From Rhodobacterales bacterium (GTDB taxonomy: Bacteria; Pseudomonadota; Alphaproteobacteria; Rhodobacterales; Rhodobacteraceae): DNA of 64,000 bases. The stretch spans positions 1 to 64,000 of the forward strand of contig JAJNPS010000016.1 in NCBI GenBank assembly GCA_021155205.1, in the 5' to 3' direction. Positions 16,577 through 25,560 of the stretch are shown here, piece by piece. Under the pieces are notes generated by a model. The model was not told the origin of the DNA, ran no database searches, and saw nothing but the letters and a program-made list of their open reading frames with translations. Both the position numbers and the translations under genes were made by a program. Positions within the stretch are counted from its first letter, which is position 1, and every line of letters starts with the position of its first letter.

Positions 16577-17585
16577 CCGCGCGGCCCTGGCAGGCAGGTT
16601 TCTTGTCGCGTCGGGCTGGGCTGGCGCGACGCGACGCACCATCGCCGGCGACGCCTCGGCCCGGCGCTACGAACGCGTGACCCTGGGACAGCGCAGGGCG
16701 ATCCTGATGGACAGCCCGCCGGGTGCCGCCGACGATCCGGCGGATTTCGTAAAAATCTCTGGTCATTTGCGCGGCATCGGCCTCAACGCGCCCGAAATTC
16801 ACGATGCCGACCTGTCGGCGGGGTTTCTCTTGCTGGAGGATTTCGGGGATGACACCTTTGCGCGCGTTCTGGCGCGCAGCCCCGACCTTGAAACCCGGCT
16901 TTATGCGCTGGCCTGCGACGTTCTTGTCAGGCTGCAGGCAGCGGGGAGACCTGACGGCCTTGCGGACCTTTCCGCAGATCACTGGGCCGATGCCGCGATG
17001 GTGGCGCTGGACTGGTACCGTTTTGCGGTGACAGGGGACAGGGGTGATACCGCATCCTTGCAGCATGTTCTTTCGGACGCGCTGCGCCGCTATGCCGACG
17101 GTCCGCGGGTCATGATCCTGCGCGACTATCACGCGGAAAACCTGATGTGGCTGCCTGACCGCCAGGGTCTTCACCGGGCGGGGCTGCTCGACTTTCAGCT
17201 GGGGCAGCTGGGGCAGCCGGGGTATGATCTGGTCTCGCTGCTGCAGGATGCGCGACGCGATGTCGCCCCATCCACCGAGGCGGACATCATCGCACGATTT
17301 TGCGCCGCGACCGGCGCCGACAATGTGGCGTTCGGGGAAAGCTATGCGGTTCTTGGCATTCAGCGGGCTTTGCGCATTCTTGGCGTCTTTGCGCGTCTTT
17401 GCCTGGCCGGGGGCAAACCCGGCTACCTGGGCCTTGTCCCTCGCGTCTGGGCGCAGCTCCGGCGCAACCTGGACGCACTCGCTCTCGCGCCGTTGTCGGA
17501 ACTGTGCGACAGCTTGCTGCCTGAACCAACCACCGCCAACCTTGAGACCATTGCCAGAAAATGCGCGCAGATCCCCCCGCCCTGA
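16569..17585 (+). CDS. amgK: Sugar kinase of the APH fold, AmgK-like
   Basis: The 338-residue protein has the aminoglycoside phosphotransferase fold, with RDYHAENLMW (catalytic-loop region) and LDFQLGQLG (metal-binding Asp). It is followed by a MurU-like nucleotidyltransferase. In Caulobacter and Pseudomonas, AmgK phosphorylates the anomeric position of MurNAc and GlcNAc for peptidoglycan recycling, and MurU makes UDP-MurNAc. The function is inferred from family and partner. It starts at ATG 16569 within the end of tsaE; a start 21 nt earlier is less likely. It overlaps murU by 25 nt. Confidence 0.85.
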   Translation: MADRAALAGRFLVASGWAGATRRTIAGDASARRYERVTLGQRRAILMDSPPGAADDPADFVKISGHLRGIGLNAPEIHDADLSAGFLLLEDFGDDTFARVLARSPDLETRLYALACDVLVRLQAAGRPDGLADLSADHWADAAMVALDWYRFAVTGDRGDTASLQHVLSDALRRYADGPRVMILRDYHAENLMWLPDRQGLHRAGLLDFQLGQLGQPGYDLVSLLQDARRDVAPSTEADIIARFCAATGADNVAFGESYAVLGIQRALRILGVFARLCLAGGKPGYLGLVPRVWAQLRRNLDALALAPLSELCDSLLPEPTTANLETIARKCAQIPPP

Positions 17586-18262
17586 TGCTGATGGCCGCCG
17601 GGTTCGGCACGCGGATGGGTGCGCTGACCGCGGCCTGCCCCAAGCCGCTGCTTGCGGTTGCGGGGCGCGCGCTGATCGATCACGCGCTGGCGCTTGCCGA
17701 CGATGCCGCAATCACGCGCCGCGTCGCCAACACGCACTATCTGGGGCACCAGATCGCCGCGCACCTGCACGGACGCAACGTCGCGATCAGTGACGAGCCG
17801 GGGCAGATCCTTGAAACCGGCGGGGGTCTGCGCAAGGCGTTGCCGCTGTTGGGCACCAACCCCGTCCTGGTCCTGAACACGGATGGAATCTGGACTGGCC
17901 GGAACCCGCTGACGGCACTGATGCGTGCCTGGGACCCCGACCGCATGGACGGACTGCTGCTCGTCCTGCCGGGCGATCAGGCCGGCCGAGGGTTGCCGCA
18001 TGACTTTACCCTTGGCGCGGATGGCAGGCTCAGCCGTGCCGGGCAGAAGACAGGCCATATTTATCTTGGCGCGCAAATTCTGCGGACCGACGATCTGGCC
18101 AACATCGCGCAGCCGGTGTTTTCGCTGAACCTTGTCTGGGACCGCATGCTTGCGCGGAACAGGCTTTACGGGCTGGTTCACCAGGGGCGCTGGTGTGATG
18201 TCGGGCGGCCCGAAGGCATTGCCACTGCCGAGGCCTTGCTCGCGCGTGACGCGGGTGTTTAG
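17561..18262 (+). CDS. murU: N-acetylmuramate-1-phosphate uridylyltransferase-like MurU
   Basis: The 233-residue protein has the N-terminal nucleotidyltransferase signature, AAGFGTRMGALTAACPKPLL (about residues 12-31), and the metal-binding LNTDG segment near 105-110. This fits the MurU group that converts MurNAc-1-P and UTP to UDP-MurNAc, bypassing fosfomycin-sensitive de novo synthesis. The adjacent kinase supports the pair. Other sugar-1-phosphate substrates cannot be ruled out. It overlaps both its neighbours, indicating coupled translation. Confidence 0.85.
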   Translation: MRADPPALMLMAAGFGTRMGALTAACPKPLLAVAGRALIDHALALADDAAITRRVANTHYLGHQIAAHLHGRNVAISDEPGQILETGGGLRKALPLLGTNPVLVLNTDGIWTGRNPLTALMRAWDPDRMDGLLLVLPGDQAGRGLPHDFTLGADGRLSRAGQKTGHIYLGAQILRTDDLANIAQPVFSLNLVWDRMLARNRLYGLVHQGRWCDVGRPEGIATAEALLARDAGV

Positions 18263-21188
18263 CGAACCCGGACCCCGACTGTTTGCGCTGCCGCCGGGCG
18301 TCGATTTTCCGCGGGCCTTCGTCGCGGGCTGCCTTGAACGGTGGACGAAGACCGCGCCAGAGGATGTGGCAAGGGTCACGATCTACCTGAACAGCGAACG
18401 CATGCGGCGCGCGGTCAGGGACGCCCTGACGGCAAGCGGCGCGCGACTTTTGCCGCGCCTGCATCTGGTGACGGACCCGCTGGCCGGACGTCCGGTCGCC
18501 GGATTGCCGCAGCCCGTGTCGGACCTGCGGCGGAAACTGGAACTTGCGCAGCTTGTCCGGCCCATGCTGTCCGGCCCCGATGCGCTTGCACCCCGGTCGA
18601 CGGCGTTTGCGCTGGCGGAAAGCCTGGCGGAGCTTTTGGCGGAACTGCAGACCGAGGGGATCGGGCCGGACGCGCTGGCGGCGCTGGACGTGTCGAGCCA
18701 GTCGGAACATTGGGGCCGGGCGCTGTCGTTCCTGTCGATCATCAACGCATATCTTGCTGTTGACGCACAGCCCGACCCGGCCGCGGCACAGCGCCGGGCG
18801 GTAGACCTGCTTGGCCTGCGCTGGCAGGCAAGGCCACCGGCCGACCCGGTCATCGTCGCGGGATCGACCGGATCGCGCGGCACGACCGCGTTGCTGATGC
18901 GGCTGGTCGGCAGTTTGCCGCAAGGTGCCGTGGTCTTGCCCGGATTCGACCGCGATCTGCCGGGTCCGGTCTGGGACAGCCTGTCCGACCCGATGGCGTC
19001 CGAGGATCATCCACAATACCGATTTCGCAAGGTTTGTGACGCTTTCGGGCTTGTTCCCGACGATGTGAAGGACTGGACTACGGCCGTATCGCCCGCGCCA
19101 ATGCGCAACCGCGTGGTGTCACTGGCGCTGCGTCCCGCGCCCGTCACTGACCAATGGCTTGTCGAGGGGGCGTTGTTGCCGGACCTGTCGCAGGCGATGG
19201 AGGGCGTGGCCCTGATCGAGGCGCCCACTGCGCGCGTCGAGGCGCTGGCAATCGCGCTGATGCTGCGCGAGGCTGCCGAAAGCGGCACACCCGCAGCGCT
19301 GATCACGCCCGACCGCATGTTGACGCGGCAGGTAACGGCGGCGCTCGACCGCTGGGGCATCCTGCCCGATGACAGCGCCGGCAAGCCGCTGGGCTTGTCG
19401 GCGCCGGGTCGGCTGGTGCAGCAGGTCGCAAGACTGCTCGGGGCGCGTCCGATGCTGGATGCGGTTCTGGCCCTGCTCAAGCACCCGCTCAGTTTCAGCG
19501 GGGGCGACAGGGCCGATCACCTGCGGCTGACCCGCGAGTTGGAACTGTCGTTCCGCCGCAATGGCCCTGTCTTTCCGGATGGCGCGGGCGTTCTGGTCTG
19601 GGCCGGGGCGCGCAAGGACAGCGATGCTGCGATGCCCTGGGCACGAAAGCTGGCGGCGATCCTTGACACCGCGGCGCGGGCGGAAACCGCGACGCTGGCC
19701 GACCACGTCGCGATGCACCGGGCACTGGCCGAAGCGTTGGCGCGCGGCGAGGCGGACAGTGGAACCGGCGGGCTGTGGGATCTCGCCCCCGGTCAGGCCG
19801 TCAGGTCGGCGATGGAGGCGCTGGCCACCGACGCGGATGCGGGCGGCGTGCTGACGGTGGCCGAATATGCCGATCTGATCCGCGCCTACCTGGCCAGTGG
19901 CGAGGTCCGGGAGCCGGTACTGGCCCATCCCGGTATCCGCATCCTCGGGACCGTCGAGGCGCGGGTACTGGGTGCCGAACTGGTGATCCTCGGCGGGCTG
20001 AACGAAGGTGTCTGGCCCGGTCTTGCGGCGCCGGACCCCTGGCTCAACCGGCAAATGCGCCAGAATGCGGGTCTGTTGCTGCCGGAACGCCGGATCGGCC
20101 TTGCGGCGCACGACTTTCAGCTGGCTGCTGCCGCCCCGCGTGTGGTCCTGACCCGCGCCCAGCGGGATGCCGAGGCGGAAACGGTCGCCTCGCGCTGGGT
20201 GAACCGGCTGACGAACCTTCTGGCCGGGCTGCCGGACCGCAGCGGGCCCGAGGCGCTGGCGCGGATGCGCCTGGGTGGCAAGGTCTGGGTGGATCGCGCC
20301 GTGGCGCTGGAACGGCCTGTGACGGACGTGCCGCCCGCCCATCGCCCGTCGCCACGCCCGCCGGTCGGTCATCGTCCAAAGCGGTTGTCTCTGACACGGA
20401 TCGAACGGTTGATCAGAAACCCCTATGAAATCTACGCGCGAGACATTCTGCGGCTCAGGCCGCTTGATCCGCTGCGGCCTGAACCCGACCCGCGGTTGCG
20501 TGGTACGGTCCTGCACCGGATCCTTGAGGAATTTGTCCGTGCCCGACCCGATGCAGAACCGCGCGACGCGGCGCGCATAAGGTTTCTTGCGCTGACTTCG
20601 GACATCCTGGGCCAGTCGGTGGCCTGGCCAAGCGCACGGCTGATCTGGCGGGCACGGATGGAGGCGGCGGTCGATGCGTTTCTGGCATTCGATGCCGACG
20701 GGGCCGGTACGCCCCTGGCGCTGGAAGAAGACGGCGCGTTGCCGCTTGCGGGGGGCACATTTCATCTGGTCGGCCGACCTGACCGGATCGACATCCTTGG
20801 CTCGGGCAAGGCGCTACTGGTTGACTACAAGACCGGCGCGCCGCCCACCGCAGAACAGCAACGGACCTATGCCAAGCAGCTTTTGCTTGCGGCGGTGATG
20901 GCAGAGGACGGCGGATTTGCGAAACTGGGGCCGCTGGAGGTCGAAAGGATCGTCTATCTTGGCCTGAAAGAGGGTCTGCCGCGCGTCGAGACGCTGATCA
21001 CGCCGGATCTCTTGGCCGATGTCCGTGCAGGGCTGCAAAACCTGATCGCCCGCTATTCGCGACCCCATCAGGGCTATACTGCGCGGCGCGCGATGTTCAA
21101 GATGACCGATGCCACGGACTACGACGCCCTGTCGCGGTTCGGCGAATGGGACATCAGCAGCGCGCCCCGGACGGAGGATGTCCGGTGA
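18246..21188 (+). CDS. addB: Double-strand break repair protein AddB
   Basis: The protein has about 980 residues. It is the alphaproteobacterial AddB partner of AddA: an inactivated helicase-like N-terminal part that scans for recombination hotspots, and a C-terminal RecB-type nuclease with LLVDYKTGAPP (about residue 858). The start is not certain: GTG 18246 gives VTRVFSEPGPRLFALPPG, which fits the family N-terminus; GTG 18255 or ATG 18198 are alternatives. It overlaps the end of murU, and its TGA overlaps the GTG of addA. Confidence 0.93.
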   Translation: MTRVFSEPGPRLFALPPGVDFPRAFVAGCLERWTKTAPEDVARVTIYLNSERMRRAVRDALTASGARLLPRLHLVTDPLAGRPVAGLPQPVSDLRRKLELAQLVRPMLSGPDALAPRSTAFALAESLAELLAELQTEGIGPDALAALDVSSQSEHWGRALSFLSIINAYLAVDAQPDPAAAQRRAVDLLGLRWQARPPADPVIVAGSTGSRGTTALLMRLVGSLPQGAVVLPGFDRDLPGPVWDSLSDPMASEDHPQYRFRKVCDAFGLVPDDVKDWTTAVSPAPMRNRVVSLALRPAPVTDQWLVEGALLPDLSQAMEGVALIEAPTARVEALAIALMLREAAESGTPAALITPDRMLTRQVTAALDRWGILPDDSAGKPLGLSAPGRLVQQVARLLGARPMLDAVLALLKHPLSFSGGDRADHLRLTRELELSFRRNGPVFPDGAGVLVWAGARKDSDAAMPWARKLAAILDTAARAETATLADHVAMHRALAEALARGEADSGTGGLWDLAPGQAVRSAMEALATDADAGGVLTVAEYADLIRAYLASGEVREPVLAHPGIRILGTVEARVLGAELVILGGLNEGVWPGLAAPDPWLNRQMRQNAGLLLPERRIGLAAHDFQLAAAAPRVVLTRAQRDAEAETVASRWVNRLTNLLAGLPDRSGPEALARMRLGGKVWVDRAVALERPVTDVPPAHRPSPRPPVGHRPKRLSLTRIERLIRNPYEIYARDILRLRPLDPLRPEPDPRLRGTVLHRILEEFVRARPDAEPRDAARIRFLALTSDILGQSVAWPSARLIWRARMEAAVDAFLAFDADGAGTPLALEEDGALPLAGGTFHLVGRPDRIDILGSGKALLVDYKTGAPPTAEQQRTYAKQLLLAAVMAEDGGFAKLGPLEVERIVYLGLKEGLPRVETLITPDLLADVRAGLQNLIARYSRPHQGYTARRAMFKMTDATDYDALSRFGEWDISSAPRTEDVR

Positions 21189-24100
21189 CGGTACTGAATG
21201 CCGCCACCATCGCGCAGATGCGGGCGGCTGATCCCGCGCAGTCAACCTGGCTGTCGGCCAATGCGGGATCGGGCAAGACGCGCGTGCTGACTGACCGGGT
21301 TGCGCGGCTGTTGCTGCACGGTGTGGAACCGCAGCGCATCCTGTGCCTGACCTATACCAAGGCCGCCGCGACCGAGATGCAGAATCGCCTGTTCAAGCGT
21401 CTTGGCGACTGGGCGATGATGCCCGACGCGGGCCTGCGCGCGGCACTGGCAGCGCTGGGCGAGGGCGATGCGCTGGATGCTGGCAGGCTGGGCCACGCGC
21501 GGCAGCTTTTCGCGCGCGCGATTGACACGCCGGGGGGGCTGCGCATCCAGACCATCCATTCGTTCTGTGCGATGCTTTTGCGCCGCTTTCCGCTGGAGGC
21601 GGGCGTGTCGCCCCAATTCACCGAAATGGATGACCGCGCGGGCCAGATGCTGCGCGACGATCTGCTGGAGGCAATGGCGGATGGCCCCGACGGTCCGCTG
21701 GTCGCACGGCTGGCAGGAATCGTGGCCGAGGGAAATCTGCCGGGCCTGATCCAGCAGATCACCGGGCGTCGCAGCAGTTTTTCCGCCCCGGTATTGCGTG
21801 ATACCCTGCTGGCAAGGTTCGATCTTCCCCCCGGTTTTGACGAACAGGCGCTGATGACCGAGGTCTTTCTGGGCGGCGAGGCCGGGTTGATTGGCGAGAT
21901 TGTCGAGACCACGACAAGGCTCGGCAAAGGCCTGCGCGAACGGGACATCCTGAAAGCTGTCGATTTTTCAGCGCCGTCACTCGCGGCATTGCGGGCGCTT
22001 GAGCGTACCCTGTTGCGTCAGGGCGACGGCGCAAAAGGAGCGGCGGGCGAAGCCAGGATCGGGGATTTCCCGGTCAAGGATGCCCGGACACGCCTCGCCG
22101 ACCGGATGCCCCGGATCGAGGGTCTGATGCGGCGCGTCGAGGCGGCGATGCCGCGCAGGCTGGCGCTGAATGCGGTTGATCGTACCATCGTCCTGCATGA
22201 TTTCGCGCGCGCCTTTTTTGACCGCTACGCTGCCGCCAAGGCGATGCGCGGCTGGCTGGATTTTGACGACCTGATCCAGCACGCAAAGCGCCTTCTGACC
22301 GAACCCGGACTGGCCGCCTGGGTGCTTTACCGGCTGGATGGCGGCATTGATCATGTGCTGGTGGACGAGGCACAGGATACCAGCCCGGACCAGTGGCACG
22401 TCATCCAAAGCCTGACGGACGAGTTCTTTGTCGGGCAAAGCCGCGCCCGCGATGACCGGACGGTTTTTGTCGTGGGTGACAAGAAGCAGTCGATCTATTC
22501 ATTCCAGGGTGCGGATGTCGCGGCCTTTGACCGGATGCAGGACCACTTTCAGGCGCGGTCCTCGGCCGTTGGCAGGGCGCTGGTTCCCGGTCAGCTACGG
22601 CATTCGTTCCGGTCATCGCAGAACATCCTGCGGCTGGTCGATCTGGTGTTTCAGGGAGATGCGCGCGCGGCCCTTGGCGGGGATGTCGCGCATGTGTCGT
22701 TTCACGAAGATCAACCGGGGCGGATCGACCTCTGGCCGGTGGTGCCGTCGTCGGCGGACCCAAAGGACCAGAACCCGTTTGATCCGGTGGACATCGTAGG
22801 CGAGGCCAGCGCGCAAGCGACCCTTGCGACGCAAATCGCGACCGAGATTTCCAGCCTGTTGGCGGCGGGTACGCAGATTTGCGTCGGTGGCGCCGTCCGT
22901 CCGGTTCATGCTGGCGACTTTCTGATCCTGGTTCAGCGGCGTTCGACACTGTTTGGCGAAATCATCCGCGCCTGCAAGAAGGCGGACCTGCCTATCGCGG
23001 GTTCTGATCGGTTGCGTCTCGGGGCCGAGATTGCGGTCAAGGATCTTGCGGCGTTGCTGGCATTTCTGGCCACGCCGGAGGATGATCTTTCGCTGGCGAC
23101 GGTCCTGCGGTCGCCCCTGTGCGGGCTGTCCGAGAGCCAGCTTTATGCGCTGGCGCAACCGCGCAAAGGCTATCTCTGGCAGGCTCTGCGCGAGGCGGGT
23201 GATGGTTTCGCCGCCGTAAACGCGATGCTGGCCGATCTGATGGCACAGGCGGACTTTCTGCGCCCCTATGAACTGATCGAGCGCGTGCTGACGCGGCATG
23301 ACGGCAGGCGGCGGCTGCTGGCGCGCCTTGGACCCGAGGCCGAGGACGGCATCGACGAACTGCTGCAGCAGGCACTGGCGCATGAACGGCGCGACATTCC
23401 CAGCCTGACCAGTTTTCTGGTGGCGCTGCAAACGGATGATGTCGAGGTCAAGCGCCAGGCCGACGGTGCCGGTCGACGCATTCGTGTGATGACGGTCCAC
23501 GGCGCCAAGGGTCTTGAGGCGCCGGTTGTCATCCTTCCCGATACCGCTGATCGCGCACCGAACGACCGCGACCGTCTGGTGCGGATGAAGGATGGAACCG
23601 TGCTGGATCGCCCCCCGGCATCGGATTTGCCAAGGGCACTGAAAGAGGCGCGCGCCAAAAAGGCCGTGCAGGACGAGGAAGAACGCCTGCGCCTTTTGTA
23701 CGTGGCGATGACCCGTGCGCAAAGCTGGCTGATCGTGGCGGCGGCAGGCACGGTCTCGCAGCCGCAGGCCTGGTATGCGATGCTGGCACAGGGGATGCGG
23801 CTGCTTGGTCCCAATGTGGCGCTGTCTGGCGGTCGCCAGAGGCATGAATTTGGCATCTGGCCCGCCAGTCTGGGTATCGCCGAGGTGCTGGACGCGCCTG
23901 TCGTCGTCTTGCCTGACTGGGTTCATGGACCCGCGCCCGTCCCTACCCCGGCAACAGAGCAGATGTCGCCCTCTGCGCTGGGTGGTGCCAAGGCCCTGCC
24001 GGGCGAGCTTGGCCTTGAGGCAGACCTGGCCAAGGCACAGGGCACGGCCTTGCATCTGCTGCTGGAGCATCTGCCTGATGCGGCTCCTGCTGACCGGCCC

Positions 24101-24517
24101 GCGCTCGCGGCCGCGCTGGTGCCGCAGGACGACCTGCGGGCCGCGGTCTTGCCTCAGGTCACGGCGATCCTTGCGGACGACGGGTTGCACCATCTGTTCG
24201 GTCCCGAAAGCATGGCCGAGGCGGCGCTGACCGCCGACCTTGGCGGGCGCCGCATGACGGGCACTGTCGACCGTCTGGTCGTCACGCGCGACCAGGTACT
24301 TGCGGTGGATTTCAAATCGAACCGGGTTGTGCCCGACAGTCCCGAACGGGTGCCCGACGGCATACTGGCGCAGATGGGCGCCTATGCTCGGGCGCTGCAG
24401 CAGATCTATCCCGACCGGCAGGTCGCGGTGGCGGTGCTGTGGACATCGGTGCCGCATCTGATGCCCCTTGATCTCGACATCGTGAGGCGGGCACTGGCCA
24501 CGGCCACCAAGGCTTGA
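21185..24517 (+). CDS. addA: Double-strand break repair helicase AddA
   Basis: The 1110-residue UvrD-type helicase-nuclease processes double-strand breaks with AddB to load RecA. Walker A is ANAGSGKT at residues 25-32. The helicase core includes VDEAQDTSPDQW and VMTVHGAKGLEAPVV. The C-terminal RecB-like nuclease has VLAVDFKSNR followed by QMGAYARAL. The GTG start at 21185 overlaps the addB stop (GTGA), as expected for equal expression. It is followed by trxA after 61 nt. Confidence 0.96.
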   Translation: MTVLNAATIAQMRAADPAQSTWLSANAGSGKTRVLTDRVARLLLHGVEPQRILCLTYTKAAATEMQNRLFKRLGDWAMMPDAGLRAALAALGEGDALDAGRLGHARQLFARAIDTPGGLRIQTIHSFCAMLLRRFPLEAGVSPQFTEMDDRAGQMLRDDLLEAMADGPDGPLVARLAGIVAEGNLPGLIQQITGRRSSFSAPVLRDTLLARFDLPPGFDEQALMTEVFLGGEAGLIGEIVETTTRLGKGLRERDILKAVDFSAPSLAALRALERTLLRQGDGAKGAAGEARIGDFPVKDARTRLADRMPRIEGLMRRVEAAMPRRLALNAVDRTIVLHDFARAFFDRYAAAKAMRGWLDFDDLIQHAKRLLTEPGLAAWVLYRLDGGIDHVLVDEAQDTSPDQWHVIQSLTDEFFVGQSRARDDRTVFVVGDKKQSIYSFQGADVAAFDRMQDHFQARSSAVGRALVPGQLRHSFRSSQNILRLVDLVFQGDARAALGGDVAHVSFHEDQPGRIDLWPVVPSSADPKDQNPFDPVDIVGEASAQATLATQIATEISSLLAAGTQICVGGAVRPVHAGDFLILVQRRSTLFGEIIRACKKADLPIAGSDRLRLGAEIAVKDLAALLAFLATPEDDLSLATVLRSPLCGLSESQLYALAQPRKGYLWQALREAGDGFAAVNAMLADLMAQADFLRPYELIERVLTRHDGRRRLLARLGPEAEDGIDELLQQALAHERRDIPSLTSFLVALQTDDVEVKRQADGAGRRIRVMTVHGAKGLEAPVVILPDTADRAPNDRDRLVRMKDGTVLDRPPASDLPRALKEARAKKAVQDEEERLRLLYVAMTRAQSWLIVAAAGTVSQPQAWYAMLAQGMRLLGPNVALSGGRQRHEFGIWPASLGIAEVLDAPVVVLPDWVHGPAPVPTPATEQMSPSALGGAKALPGELGLEADLAKAQGTALHLLLEHLPDAAPADRPALAAALVPQDDLRAAVLPQVTAILADDGLHHLFGPESMAEAALTADLGGRRMTGTVDRLVVTRDQVLAVDFKSNRVVPDSPERVPDGILAQMGAYARALQQIYPDRQVAVAVLWTSVPHLMPLDLDIVRRALATATKA

Positions 24518-24578
24518 CGTTGGTGCGGGTGATCCCTAGCTATGAAGGCCTGCCTTGCCGCATTCAGGAGATACGATC

Positions 24579-24905
24579 ATGGGCGCCGCAACTGTCGCCG
24601 TCACCGATGCCACCTTTGACGCCGAAGTGCGCCAGGCGAATTTGCCGGTCATCGTCGATTTCTGGGCCGAATGGTGCGGCCCGTGCCGACAGATCGGGCC
24701 TGCGCTGGAGGAACTTGCCGTGCAGTATGCCGGCAAGATCAAGATCGTGAAGGTCGATGTGGACCAGAACCCGGACAGCCCGGCAAGCCTGGGCGTGCGC
24801 GGCATTCCGGCGCTGTTCATGTTCAAGAACGGGCAGGTCGTGTCGAACAAGGTCGGGGCCGCGCCCAAGGCGGCGCTGGAAACCTGGATCAAGTCAGCCA
24901 TTTGA
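24579..24905 (+). CDS. trxA: Thioredoxin
   Basis: The 108-residue protein is a canonical thioredoxin with WCGPC active site (about residues 29-33), the cis-proline region GIPALFMF and normal length. It reduces cytosolic disulfides with NADPH-thioredoxin reductase. The ribosome site AGGAGA precedes the ATG. It is the last gene of the tsaE-addA run and is followed by a clear terminator. Confidence 0.97.
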   Translation: MGAATVAVTDATFDAEVRQANLPVIVDFWAEWCGPCRQIGPALEELAVQYAGKIKIVKVDVDQNPDSPASLGVRGIPALFMFKNGQVVSNKVGAAPKAALETWIKSAI

Positions 24906-24925
24906 CCTGAAACGCATGGGGTGTC

Positions 24926-24958
24926 AGGGCGGTCCGGAAGGGCCGCCCTTTCGTTTTG
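24926..24958 (+). terminator. Rho-independent terminator after trxA
   Basis: A 10-bp stem (24926-24935 with 24940-24949, one G-U pair) with GGAA tetraloop is followed by TTCGTTTT. Confidence 0.85.
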
Positions 24959-25002
24959 CGCAAGCAGGTCACATATTGCGACCAGGACAACGGAGGTTCC
25001 GC

Positions 25003-25560
25003 ATGGCTGACGACAGATTTCCCGGCTGGCACGGCACGACGATCCTGGCAGTACGCCGGGGCGGTGAGGTTGTGGTGGCGGGTGACGGCCAGGTCAGTCT
25101 GGGCCAGACGGTGATCAAAGGCAGCGCCCGCAAGGTGCGCCGCCTGATGCCGGGCGGCCAGCCGGTGGTGGCGGGGTTTGCCGGGTCCACGGCAGATGCG
25201 TTCACCCTGCTGGAGCGGCTGGAGAAAAAGCTTGAGGCACAGCCCGGACAGCTGGCGCGGGCTTGCGTCGATCTCGCCAAGGACTGGCGGATGGACAAGT
25301 ACCTGCGGAACCTCGAGGCGATGCTGATCGTCACCAACGGCGCGGACCTTTTCGTGATCACCGGCGCCGGCGACGTGCTGGAGCCGGAGCATGACGTGGC
25401 GGCCATCGGGTCGGGCGGGAACTATGCGCTGGCGGCGGCGCGGGGATTGATGACGACCGACCTCGACGCCGAGGACATCGCCCGGCGCGCGATGGCGATT
25501 GCCGCAGAAATCTGCGTCTATACCAACGGCAACCTGACGGTGGAGCGGATTTCGGCATGA
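25003..25560 (+). CDS. hslV: ATP-dependent protease HslVU peptidase subunit
   Basis: The 185-residue N-terminal nucleophile peptidase forms the proteolytic core of HslUV. E. coli HslV begins with the catalytic Thr, but here a short extension (MADDRFPGWHG) precedes TTILAVRRGG, so Thr12 would be the nucleophile and the leader must be removed. Similar leaders occur in alphaproteobacteria. GDGQVSLGQTVIKG is the conserved core. The ribosome site is GGAGGT. Its stop overlaps the next gene (ATGA). Confidence 0.96.
   Translation: MADDRFPGWHGTTILAVRRGGEVVVAGDGQVSLGQTVIKGSARKVRRLMPGGQPVVAGFAGSTADAFTLLERLEKKLEAQPGQLARACVDLAKDWRMDKYLRNLEAMLIVTNGADLFVITGAGDVLEPEHDVAAIGSGGNYALAAARGLMTTDLDAEDIARRAMAIAAEICVYTNGNLTVERISA

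Noticed and set aside
22613..24457. Long minus-strand frame opposite addA
   Set aside because: Complete helicase motifs on the plus strand explain the locus; the frame is a codon-bias shadow.
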